64,000 nucleotides of DNA, taken from NCBI GenBank assembly GCA_025267735.1, contig CM046307.1, positions 47,163,395 through 47,227,394 of the forward strand, written 5' to 3'. Each line of letters begins with the position of its first letter. Position 1 is the first letter of the stretch. A program made the translations under genes and the position numbers. The notes beneath the pieces are model-generated. The model saw nothing but the letters and a program-made list of their open reading frames with translations. It did no database searches and was not told the origin of the DNA. Shown piece after piece: positions 36,423 through 48,100 of the stretch. Source of the DNA: Mactra quadrangularis. Taxonomy: Eukaryota > Mollusca > Bivalvia > Venerida > Mactridae.

Positions 36423-37129
36423 CTGGAATACAAACATTTCAGCAAATTAACAAAGACAGTGGAAACAATGAAAAATGCCACGTGCCAGAGAAGTAGTTTC
36501 AAGATTGCACTTATGAAATTCAATATTTTAGTATTCTTCGAAATAATTGCCAAAAAATGTTACAAAAATCGTATGTGGAACAAAGTACTAGGCAAATGAA
36601 CGCACATTAATAAACTTAAAACCAAAAACTTAGTGAAGTACTTGAAAAATCTTTGTCAAAATGTTTCATACAAACAGGGGCCAGTATAAGGGCCACTTAT
36701 GGAACATACATTAAAGTATTTCAAAGCTTGTGCCAGATGATTTAATTGGATTTTAAGTATTAAGCAAAGCACTTGGTTCTTTTATCTACGAAAATATCAT
36801 GGAAGAAGTCATTTTTCATACAATAGGCATTAAAATAGTGAAGTACTACAAACATTACTTTGATTAACAAAAACTAATTAAATCTTTCTTAAGCGTGCCA
36901 TTCATATATCATTAGAAATTTTGACATTTTTTCCTTGGACGTTTTTTACTGGAATTATTTACACTCTAGAAACTACAAGTGTTATTTACAAAATGTTTAC
37001 TTTCAAGTTCCAGGTTTTTAGTAAGAATAATCACTTTTTGATGTTCGCTCATGTCATATATATATATTGGGTAAAGTCGAACCATGAAGACAAAACCATC
37101 AGGTCATGATTTATTGTCATAAAATTCAG
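36423..37129. other. AT-rich non-coding stretch
   Basis: Nothing recognised. Confidence 0.5.
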
Positions 37130-37520
37130 TGCAGAAAAGTTATGCTCAGATGACCATTTGGTCAACTAAAAAATTCAATCAGCAAAAATCCTAATTTCAA
37201 AATGGCCAGCTAAACATTTAATAAAATAAGACCAATTTCAATTGGTCAGCTAAAACATTCAATAAAATAAGACCAAATTTAATTGGTCAGCTAAGATAAC
37301 AATCAGCAAAGAGCCAATCTGACTGGTCAGCCGAAACATTCATGTCCCAAATGAAACTGGTTAGCTAACATGTTTGCTTATATCAGCTCTACAAGAACTT
37401 GTCAACAAAGAACTGTCATGTTTTATTGACCATACATAAAAGGTCAGCTTATATAGGTCCATGATCTAATGGTCAGCTGAAGTAATCCTCTTCACGTTGA
37501 CCATTGTCAACTGATCTGTC
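37130..37520. repeat. Degenerate minisatellite of 'ATTGGTCAGCTAA' units
   Basis: 'tggtcagctaa' or close variants recur about every 25-60 bases (for example near 37150, 37214, 37244, 37285, 37325, 37360, 37440 and 37471). They are separated by 'acattcaataaaataagacc' or similar spacers; the two best units are 37195-37240 and 37241-37285. Confidence 0.7.
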
Positions 37521-37629
37521 AGCCAATTAATTAAATATTATATCATGTAATTACCAACAATAGGTGCAGTCATAAATCATGAAAAACTTAATCCAATGGT
37601 CAGGACTGCTGTAGTCACTGACTGAGCAT

Positions 37630-37796
37630 ACCTGAATAGGTCAGTGCAAAACTAGCCTATATCCCTCTATATTTACATGTAAAGTTAACTTCCAATAATT
37701 AGGACCATCTAAATGAATAGTCTTAGCAGTGGAATGGTCTTTATATAAAGGGACATTTTTTCTTCTCAAATTAAGCATATGGGACTTAAAAATCAA
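37630..37796 (+). repeat. Interspersed repeat family R3, copy 4, truncated by a SINE
   Basis: 'taggtcagtgcaaaactagc', 'aattaggaccatctaaatga', 'gtggaatggtctttatataa' 'agggacatttttt' and 'gggacttaaaaat' match R3. It stops where the family B SINE begins at 37797, so the SINE may have inserted into it. Confidence 0.6.
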
Positions 37797-38025
37797 GAGC
37801 AGTGGTCCAGTGGTAGGATGCGTGCTTAGGGATCGAGAGGTCTCGGGTTGGATCCCCACTAGGGGCACTGCTAATTTCCTTGAGCAAGAAATTAACCTAT
37901 GTTTGTTTCACTCCATCCAGGTGTAAATGGGTACCGTAAGGAATTGTCTGCCTGAAGGTGATGTCAATGATCAGGAGTTATTGTACAAGATTGTAAAGTC
38001 GGCTGAACATGTATATGGAAGCATG
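37797..38025 (+). mobile_element. SINE family B, near full-length copy
   Basis: 'agtggtccagtggtaggatg', 'gcttagggatcgagaggtct', 'cgggttggatccccactagg', 'ggcactgctaatttccttg', 'agcaagaaattaacc', 'actccatccaggtgtaaatg', and 3' 'gtaaagtcggctgaacatgt'. It is the plus-strand counterpart of 30467-30700. Confidence 0.88.
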
Positions 38026-38638
38026 TATATTTAAAATTGTCAAAAGTAGCATGATTTTGCAGAACCAAACTGTAATTAGACTATTGATGCACTGGCCCAT
38101 TGCTAGATATGACATATCAGACTGATGAACATGTTGTTTTGATGCCATTTTAAGGCATGTCTGGATAATGTCTGCCATACTTACACTGAATGTTTCACAT
38201 TACTGCATTGTATGTTAATATGTTTTCTAGAAATAAGTCATGTGTTTTAGGTAATTGTTACTTGCACCTATTATGTTATTGTTGTCACTTTGAATTATGT
38301 ACATTGATGTGTGTTATGCAAAAATTGTTGCAATTGTTGTTACAGCCTGCGATGTTCTGGCATTTTAGTATCACTGCAAGAATGGTGTTTTAAAACTTAT
38401 AAGACTTGTACATCTTTTAATATACAATTATTGTACACCAATTATAATTCGCTGTTTACAAAAGTATAGCAAAAATTCACGGCCTTTTTCGAAGTTTGGA
38501 TATTTTTTAAACATTATAAGAATAGTACTTGTTTCAATGTTTATCAAAATACTATTTTCTGTTTGCTGAAGTATTGTAAAAAAAACTGCCTTTTTCCAAG
38601 TACAGAGTTTTAATTGTTCATACATGTGAAATATCAAT

Positions 38639-38790
38639 AGGTCAGAGCAGAACTAGTCTACATCTTTATTTCTATACATAAAGTTAGACTAGTTTTGGAT
38701 TAATCTATCAATATGCTTTACAGTGCAACCTGTGTTATAAGAACACCTTAGATTTTACAGTTTTCTGGAGCATCTAAGGGGCGTTTTATA
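38639..38790 (+). repeat. Interspersed repeat family R3, partial copy 5
   Basis: 'taggtcagagcagaactagt' 'ctacatc' and 'cataaagttagact' parallel 37630-37690. The later part diverges. Confidence 0.45.
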
Positions 38791-40797
38791 TTTGAATGCC
38801 CAATGACGGAATTCAGAGAATTTCTGAATTTTGATGCCCACCTCAATGACCAAGAAAGTCATTCAGCAAAAATCCAGATTTCCCAGAGTTCAAGTTTCTT
38901 GGGATACTTTGTGCATGGTGTCTCTTTTAAAATAACTATTAGACAATTCTCAAGTTAAGAAAATTGTTGCGATGAAGAAAGTGATTCATTTTATGTCCGA
39001 GACATTTAGTTAACTACATATCGTTGATAGAATGAACAATACCAATTATCTTGCTATGTATTGTTGGATGTAATCTCTACCTACCCCCTGCTTCTAGACA
39101 ATTACAGACATTTTACTAATATGGTAGCTTTACTAAATGAAATGAACTCTGTACCTTGGTACAAAAAATATACTTGGGGCACTTTAGACTTCATGATGAT
39201 GCTGTAAATTTTGCCATTTTTATGAAATCATCATGGAGCTTTGTAATTGCCAAACCCAAATAAAAAATGTGCTGATCTCCATTCTAGAGTGCCCCATAAC
39301 CATAGCGATGAAAAATATCAAAACACTTGACATAGTGAGTTATACTCACTGAGACTGATTTTGATTTATAATTTGTAATAAAAGAGAATTGTCAGACGGT
39401 ACAAATATTATGTTGATACTTAAACATGCCCAGAAAATATGATTTTAATTGATATAGACAGGCTTGTGATTATATGATGCAGTAATATCGGCCATAAAAA
39501 CTAATATTTTTATCCTTATTTGGAAAAAGTTGATAATTTTTTTACAATGTTGATTTGTAATAATGTTTATATTATAATATGATAATTGTGTATAGAGTCT
39601 GAACCCTTGAGAAGTGATTTATAACCACACATGAATTGTTTCCAAGTTTTATGGGTAAGAAAAAAACCATGGCGATATTTTATCGCAATTTAACAATACA
39701 AAATTTCTCACAGAAAATTATAACAAATCAAAAATAATATTTTTTTTCAATTTTCATCCAGCACCTCATTGATTTCAAGAAAGTGATTTTATTTCATCTG
39801 CAGACTGTCAAATTTAATGTGTTCAATTTTTTTTTCGCCATTTTCTAACATTTCAAACCCAACAATGGCAGCTGCGTCATAAATTTGTAGTTTGAAACAA
39901 TCACATTATGATAATATGTGAATTTTAAAGAAACCATTAGAATATTTGACTCATAACGTAAATATTCAATTAGAAACCATTGAATGTTATTGTCTTGGGT
40001 TGCTCGTTCAATTTTTCATACTTGAATTCGCATGAAAACACATTTAAACAATAAATGAAACTGCTGCATGAGTTTACGACTCCAGAAAATGTCATTCATA
40101 CTTCTTGAAATGTCAATGTTGATGTTGCTTTTTACCATTTTGAATAATTATCACAAATTTGATATGAAATTAGGACTAGAATTTTCAGCCATACTTAAAT
40201 GCTGGAACAATTAATGAAATAATTTGTGCGAGAAAACTTTGTTTTGAAAGTTTAAACTCTTGATACTCCGGCACAGAATAGCTCAACTCTGAAGTACTGG
40301 CAGCGATTTAATTGTGGCTCTGTGAACTTATCACATTTCAATCTTAATACGACCAGATCAATTAAATACTAATTAGAGTAAATTATGATAATTTTCTGTA
40401 TGTTTTTATAGTAGAAATTAAATCATTAACTTAATCATAGAAACTATTATATTAAATTGTAATACACATTACATACAAAGTTGATGGAGCAAAATTTTGT
40501 TAATGGTTTTGTCCATAAATAGGTACCACAATATAAGCGCTGCCATTACTTCAAAGTTGTACAGTAGATATCAACCAGAATTCAAATTAATGGGGTTTCA
40601 CTGCAGTACAAAACTAACAATTATCTTCAACATGGACTGTTTATGCACAGCTAGCAAGAGGTTTAATTTTCTATTTTGTGATTTTCAGTTATAATGAGTG
40701 TGAAACCTTATTTGTACTTCATCAGTGCAGTTGCAATGACCCAATAATTTGAGTTCTGGATAATATCTACTCCAGCCAGGGATTTATGATAACCACA
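38791..40797. other. AT-rich non-coding stretch
   Basis: Nothing recognised. Confidence 0.5.
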
Positions 40798-40925
40798 ATT
40801 AACATAGGTGAAAGTTCAAAATTCCTTTTTTTCAGCAACTTTTACATATGAAATGTAAACCCTATCTCAAATCCCAAAAATCCTGGTCTTCAGAACCAGT
40901 CATGAAAACTTTCACCCATGTTAAT
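40798..40925. repeat. Foldback repeat with 'ATTAACATAGGTGAAAGTT' arms
   Basis: 'attaacataggtgaaagtt' (40798-40816) is the inverse of 'aactttcacccatgttaat' (40907-40925) with one mismatch. Confidence 0.7.
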
Positions 40926-40977
40926 TCTGAAATATCAGCTGCATGTTCATTTACCCCAAACGTTCTGAAACGTTCCC

Positions 40978-41128
40978 TAACGTTAGGTACAGGATAACTC
41001 AACCCAAAGACAACTCAACCCCAGAAAATTCAAAACCTCATCAACGAATTGAATTGTCCAAACTTTGTGTTGTTGTATCCATGGGTTGAGTTGTCTATGG
41101 GTTGAGTTGTCCCGTACCCATAACATTA
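40978..41128. mobile_element. Foldback MITE with duplicated 'ACAACTCAACCC' arms
   Basis: Left arm 'taacgttaggtacaggataa' 'ctcaacccaaagacaactca' 'acccc'; the right arm is its near inverse, ending 'cccgtacccataacatta'. The CTCAACCC / GGGTTGAG word is duplicated within each arm. Confidence 0.8.
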
Positions 41129-41773
41129 GCTTACAGTCGTTACTGAACACGCTGCAGAACCTGTCCAGAAAACAAACTTAAGCCAATGGAAACCCTGAAA
41201 TTCAGGAACTTCCAGAAAACTTTTAGTCATGGAATTTAAGTAAGAAATAAGAAACACACAAGATACTTTTTCAACAAAGTGACATTTATGTAAAATATAT
41301 TAAGTTTCATAAAGATCATAGAAAGAAAACATTCCTTTTCACACCAAACTGGACACAAAGAGTCTAACCTGACCATAAAATGACCACTGGTCATTCAATG
41401 AGTGGACAAGAAAATACATTTTATACTCAGGTGGATAGTAAAGTCAAAAAAAATGTACACACACACGAGCAAAAAAAAACCAAGAATATGAATGAACACT
41501 ATGGTCAATAAAATGCAAATTATATATATTTATAGTATTATATATTAACATCTTTAAACAGTCAACATGCTTCTAACACACACAAAATTATGACAATGGC
41601 AGTCACAAGATTTTTTAAATAAAAGAAGAAATAAATTGCATCTTCACTGCAAAATATTACACAAGTTTTTATCATTACATTAAATTAACACGCAAAATTT
41701 TATACTATTTTGTAAATACTCTAACATTTACATTATAAATGTATTTATTATAAAAACATAAATATCAGAACGG

Positions 41774-41798
41774 AATAGAACAGTTCTGTTCTGTTCTA
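41774..41798. repeat. Short (AGAAC)/(GTTCT) tract
   Basis: TAGAACAG directly followed by GTTCT units, giving a small palindrome. Same pentamer as at 9598. Confidence 0.7.
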
Positions 41799-44160
41799 AA
41801 CAGTAATTTATTAATACAATGAATGAGTTATACAGTCACCATGAGAGAGATTGTGCATTTTAAATTTTTCACACACAAATAAAAAAACAAACATGGAAAA
41901 AAAGGCCAGGGAATGATCGGTATTGAGTGAAACAAAATCGTACAGGAACCGACGGACAATACCACTAAATAAGTACTTTTACAACAATTTGCGTAAATGA
42001 CATGGACACAGATAAAATGTGATATCATACTTGGAACACGATGTAAAATGGTGGTGGAAAAATGCAGTGGAAAGAACCCTAACCACATGTAGCTGACTTG
42101 ACAACAATCAAATTTATAAATAATATATAAACTAGAATATCGTCAAGCTAGGGACATGTGGAAAGTACTATGTTATGAATGAATTATAAAATGGATAAAA
42201 AAATACACATACCAAAGTTATCAAGGACAAAAAAATAACATAATTGGAAATGTTCACCAGAATTATAGCTGCACAAAAATTGAGAAGTCTTCAACTTATG
42301 AAATTAAAATGAAAAAAGGGGAGAAAGGGGTGGGGGAGGTATTTTTTCCTATTACATGTGAAATTTACATAATATTACAGAAAAAATGGAATTATTTAAG
42401 TGACTTTGACTCCAAATATAATATTTATACATCATGAGTAATAAAATGCAAAAAGGATAAATATCATTTTAAACAGACATTTTACCTCAAGTAATGAAAA
42501 ATATGGGTTTAACATATGAATTGAAATCTAATATTTTTAATAGTACATTCACATTCATGTAAAGTAACAAATTATCCAGTTTTAGTTATTGGAATTTTCA
42601 ACAAACACAATGTGATTGATATTGTTTATAAATATTAAACTGGTACTTGGTTAATTTCCGTTTGAAATTGAAACGAATCATTACAAGTTTGTTTGAACCT
42701 GTTGTTAATATGAAATGACCAAAGATATTGGTTTTTAAACATTTACACTATTTTCTAAGTGAGCATTATTTTTAAGTCTTTACTTAGATCTTCGTAAACT
42801 TATGAAAATGCATTGAATGCCAGGTTGATACTTATAGACAATAAATTAGAATTTCAAGTTTTCAATCAACAGTTGGCAAAATAGGCATTGAATAAATAAA
42901 ACTAAATCCATGCACATACCTATATAACTTAATGTTTTAGATTTATAGCCACAGTTCATGAAGAGTGAAGGTTTTTTCTTTATTTTTTATATACAAAAGT
43001 TATTTTCCTTTTTTTAAATAAAGTGAGTTTAAATTACAGTTTTCCATAAAGCTCTAAAAGTTTTAGTCTATTAAGTTACAAATTTAATTAAAACATAGCT
43101 ACGAATAATAATCATAAAAAATGCTACTTGTATAAAACATCTACGGAAATTATTTCTAAAATTCAGAAAATGTCGGGGGTTTTTTGGTACATAATGTTTG
43201 ATGACTAAGGTAACAATTTAGAAATAACTGGAAGATATTTTAATCTATTTTGACATTCATATAACTTGGAATACAAGAATAATAGGAAAAAGCTACATTA
43301 TTATAATCAAATTTTCTTAAAATAAACCTCAAAACATTAGTATGGCAGATTATTGCGTAATGTTTTAAAAGAAATACAATGTATTTAGAATTACAACAGA
43401 ATTTTACTTCAAACCTTCAATACATGTGTTTTAAACTTTTTGAAAATAGATACATAACATTATATCATATTATTATTTCAAATTAAAGCTATGTAACATT
43501 AAATATATTTATATACTAAGCTGACATGTGACCTTAGATAATGTTTTTTAAACTAGAACATTTTGAGCCAGCACTTTTACATATATTTTATCAACTTAAT
43601 GCAACACTATTCTAACTCAGTTTTTGAAAACTTTTCAGGGGACCTAAAAACTGAATAACGTAGCATTTGAAACAAAACTTCTATTTCAGTTAGAGCAAAA
43701 ATCATAATTCGACCATTGTTTTTTAAATATGGTCAAACTTTTAATTTTAATGTATTTTAAGGAATTATGCAAAAAAGTGATTTTGGAAACACAAAAATTA
43801 GTTGGAACCATATTGCATTAAGCTGACAATTTTTAAACATAATTTAAGTTAAGTTATAAAACCCACAATAGGTGGATCATATTGAAGGAAAATGGATGAA
43901 ATAATACCATGTGAAGAACCAGTACAATAAATACAACATTATTTACAGAAAAAAAGGACAAAAAGAAAACCCTTGTACACACACACTATAAAAAACTGAT
44001 ACGTCTTATCATCATATTTCTATAATATTGCTCATAATAAATATTTAAAGTAATACTGACAATTAAAGATACTATGTAACAGTTCCTTTTTTAAACTTCA
44101 AATTTTTCTGAACTCCCTTTAAATAAACTCCTTTTTAATATGTATTATTTAGCTAAATAT

Positions 44161-44389
44161 ACAGTGCCCTCCAAAAGTTTTTGGACAAAATGCTGTTTTC
44201 CAGAATAAACTGATTCAGTATGTAAGAGTCATATTAGCAATTATTAAAATCAACATTAATTAGTTTATCAACATATGATTTAAACTACTACATGAATAAG
44301 CCTTATTTATAGTAAAATTAATCGGGGTACACATGATCAAGTTTTTTTTCTCAAAATTTAAGTTGTCCAAGAACTTTTGAAATGCACCG
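44161..44389 (+). mobile_element. Tc1/mariner-like MITE, best-preserved copy
   Basis: Starts 'acagtgccctccaaaagttt' 'ttggaca' and ends with the inverse of 'acggtgcatttcaaaagttc' 'ttggaca', each edge flanked by TA, the expected target duplication. About 230 bases with no transposase frame, so non-autonomous. It lies within the presumed 3' UTR or immediate downstream flank of the zinc-finger gene. Confidence 0.8.
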
Positions 44390-45168
44390 TATTATACCGA
44401 ATATATACATATACATCATACATGTATATTTGTATATATTTATATACTATAAAAAAAACAAAGTCCACTCAAAAATAAACAATACAATACGTCCTATTAA
44501 TATCATAAGAATAGAAAAAGAGATTTACATCCGCATTTCTCCTTTATAATATGTTTGGCAATAAATATAATTTAACTTACACAAAATTTTACAACTTTTA
44601 CATATATAATGCATACATTAGCAAATAATAATTCTCTTCCAAAATAAATAATGTATAATCTTTGCTAATATGACATCATGACAACAAAATATTCATGTAA
44701 GTTCAGTTTAACATGTAATAATACCATATACGGGTATATAAAGAATAATTAATAAGATTTTTTTATAGGAAAAAATCATACTAATTTATAATCAATCAAT
44801 ATGATAATTATATTAATAATAATAAATATTTTATACATTTTTGTACATAAGGCTATCTAACTAGTAATTAAATCTACTAACAAAACAAAATCCAAAAATT
44901 CAAAATGAAAAAAAAACACTAAAAATAAGGTTTGAATCTCAAAATGAACAGTTTTTATATATTAAATAGAAAAAGGAAAAAAACTTAAAAAATAAAAAAC
45001 AAAGATTAACAATATTACAATGATTGCACAGTGGAAATCAGGTATATGCATGCAGGACACAGCAAACACATCCAGAAAGTTTATAACAAGAAAGCCTAGC
45101 TTATATTGTGACTTATCTTCAGTATTTCAGTCAAAGGGGGTGACCCCTGACCTTTAAACGACCTTCAA

Positions 45169-48100
45169 CTATGGTTGCTCTTCAACAGGTGTCACCATAA
45201 ATGAAACTGATGTTGAATTCTTAAGTTTCTTCAATACAGGCATTTCTACTATAGAAGTAACAAACACACCGTCATCGTTACATTGTCTTATTTCAAATGT
45301 TTGCATTGTGTAATCACTACAACCATTTAAAGCTTCTGCATGGAGGTTAAGAGAGTCAATGTTTGTTTTCCCTGAATTTGTCGCATTCATATCTAAATAC
45401 TGTGAACGTTTAGCCTTATTTGGTAAACTATGACATCTAAGCATGTGTCGCTGATATTGTTTCCTAAATCGAGTCTGGAAACTGCATTCAGTACAACGAT
45501 GACGTTTATCCCCCTTGTGATTATTCACGCGGAAGCTGTGACCACGAATATGGTCACGACGAATGTGCAAGTGACACTCTAGAGGTGATGGGAACGATCG
45601 ATCACACGTAGTACACCTATACTGTTTAGATGTTCTTGAATCGGGCATGGAATAGTCACCATGCATAGACATCATATGCTCACGTAACGCCTTCTCCTTG
45701 CGGAACACTTTACGACAAGATTTACATCCAAATTTCTTCATATTGTGACTGATACCATGAACCGATCTTTCATGGGAAAGGATTGTTGACAACCATTTGC
45801 TCTTTTGACTGCATACAGAACAACTATATGACTTTTGCTTTACTGCGAATGTAAACCGTGGCTTGAGGCCATACTTTTTGACAGTCCCTGAGAATTGACC
45901 TCTACTTTCATAGTTATTTATAGGTGGTGAATGTGATTCAGTTTTTATTGTCACTTGAGCATTGTGCTCTTGAATCATATGTAACTGCATGGACATTTCA
46001 CTTGGAAACACTATACTGCATACAGAACATGTTCTAAGCTCTAGAGGAGCGTATCTACCTCCTGCATTAAATGACGACAAGGAAGTTAGTCCAGCATGAT
46101 CTTTAAGTATATGTTGTCTTAACCATTTAGAACTTTTAAATTTACGGTTACAGAGGTGACATGTCTCAGATTCATAACTGTTGAAATAACCATCATTCTC
46201 TGATTTCACTTTCAGATTAAGAGCTTCTGTAAACTGACCAGGTCCTTCTTCAGTCTTGTTAGTAAATAGCTTGGAATTTTCAAGATTCAATTTCGGACTC
46301 TGAATGCCTTTGTCCGGGTATGAAGAATTACTTGATGTTTCAATATCGGAGGTATTTGGAGACATGTTGAGACTTGGACTAGGTGATAAATCTTCTGGTA
46401 ATATACCATGTTTGTTTATCTTATGAGTGCGTAAAAAGTATTTATTACACAGTTCTTTATTGCACAATTCACATGTAACACGAGCCGAATGTTGCGGTTC
46501 CTTCCATTTGTTAGGATCGGACCTACTAACACCACCACCGGCACCACTCGCTCCAGACGTTCCCTTTGATCGGCCGCTTGAACCAATGCTGTTCAATGAA
46601 CCATTACTTGCAGAGAGATTCATTGGTTTAGTCTGAGCATACAACGAAGATGTTGACATGAAGCTTGAGGGTAAGAGAGGAGTCGACAATGCTGATAAAT
46701 GTGGAGCCATTGACAAAGCCTTTGAGAGACTAGTGTCTGGACTCTCTGTCTTTGGAGGTATACCGTGTATATTCTGCTTATGTGTTCTGAGGAAATATTT
46801 GCTGCAGAATTCTTTCTTACAGATTTCACAATAAGCTTCAGGATCCATGCCCATTTTGACGAGTTCTTCATTTGAAGGTCGTTCGACTGACTGATTCATC
46901 ATATCCAAAGGTTGTGATTGTGAGACTGACATAGATGATGTTGAATGACTAGGTTCCTTTGGTGGATCAGGTTTCGTACTCGGATTAAAACTTCTTCCAA
47001 TTTGGAAATTACTAAAGTCCATCCTACTACCAGCTGAAGGACTGAAGTCAAGTCTACTACCAGCAGACGGGCTGAAGTCAAGTTTAGATAATGATCTATC
47101 AGACTGCATTGTGGTACCAGGCTTCGGTGATCTCTCCTGGGCAGCAATGTCAATGCCATGCACTTTCATTTTATGCACTTTAAGAAAATATTTATTGCAC
47201 AGTTCCTTATTGCAAATGTCACATGTTACACGATCGGCTAACTTTGCAGCGACCATACTTCCGAACATTGTAGAAAAACCTGCAGCTTCGGAATTTCTTT
47301 CCATCGCTGATATTTCTTCAGCAATTTTAGTGCTTACATGTCTAGGTAAATCTCCATTATGGAGTCGGAATGCCTCTTCAGCAAGCTCTGCCTCATTAAA
47401 TGGCTCGTTTATCATACCATGTGCTTGTATACGATGAATTCTATAAGCATATTTACTAGCAAACTCTTGACTACAAAGATTGCAATGTGTAATATATTCA
47501 GAAGGTTGAGACACTGGAGTAGTAGCAGCTTTAGGACTAGAATCAGGTTTACTACTTTCATAGCTCTCTCTTATAGCATCTTTATCATTGGAACGGCTGG
47601 TAGATTGTGAGGTATTAGCGGTCGTATCACTAGATTTGTTAGGCAAACTCATGTTCATTGCTGTTGCCATGGAAGGCGGCAATATAGGTTCATCCATGTA
47701 GATTCCATGTTTGTTGGCTTTGTGAATCTTCAAGAAATATTTATTACAGAATTCCTTTCGACATATATCACAAAAAGCCTCGGCTCCAAGAACGCCCATT
47801 CCTCGGAGAACATCGCTCGTAATTTGACCATCTGGACTCATAAGCCCCATACGACGTAAAGCTTCATTGGGGCTAGCCCCTTCTGGAATGGGTAAACCTA
47901 AGTTGCGTAGAGCTTCAGAAGTCAAAGAGCCTGAAGGAGAAGATGAGGTAGCTGAGGTACTAGAAGATCCTGGAGACATTGACTTAGCATCGCTAGCAGA
48001 ACTGACTGGTAAAGATGCACTACTGGAATAAGGTAAAGGAGAGTTCATCGGCAAGTGTGGAGGTCTTGGTGGCATATGTCCATGTTGGTTCATCAAAGAC

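Larger units (their letters stand above)
41750..45168 (-). other. Probable long 3' UTR and downstream flank of the zinc-finger gene
   Basis: About 3.4 kb of very AT-rich sequence follows the stop codon without any coding signal. Candidate AATAAA polyadenylation signals on the minus strand (TTTATT on the plus strand) occur at 42979-42984, 41807-41812 and 41744-41749, among other AT-rich options, so the true end is uncertain. A Tc1-like MITE sits inside at 44161-44389. Apart from that and a short (GTTCT) tract near 41.8 kb, no interspersed repeat is visible. Confidence 0.4.
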
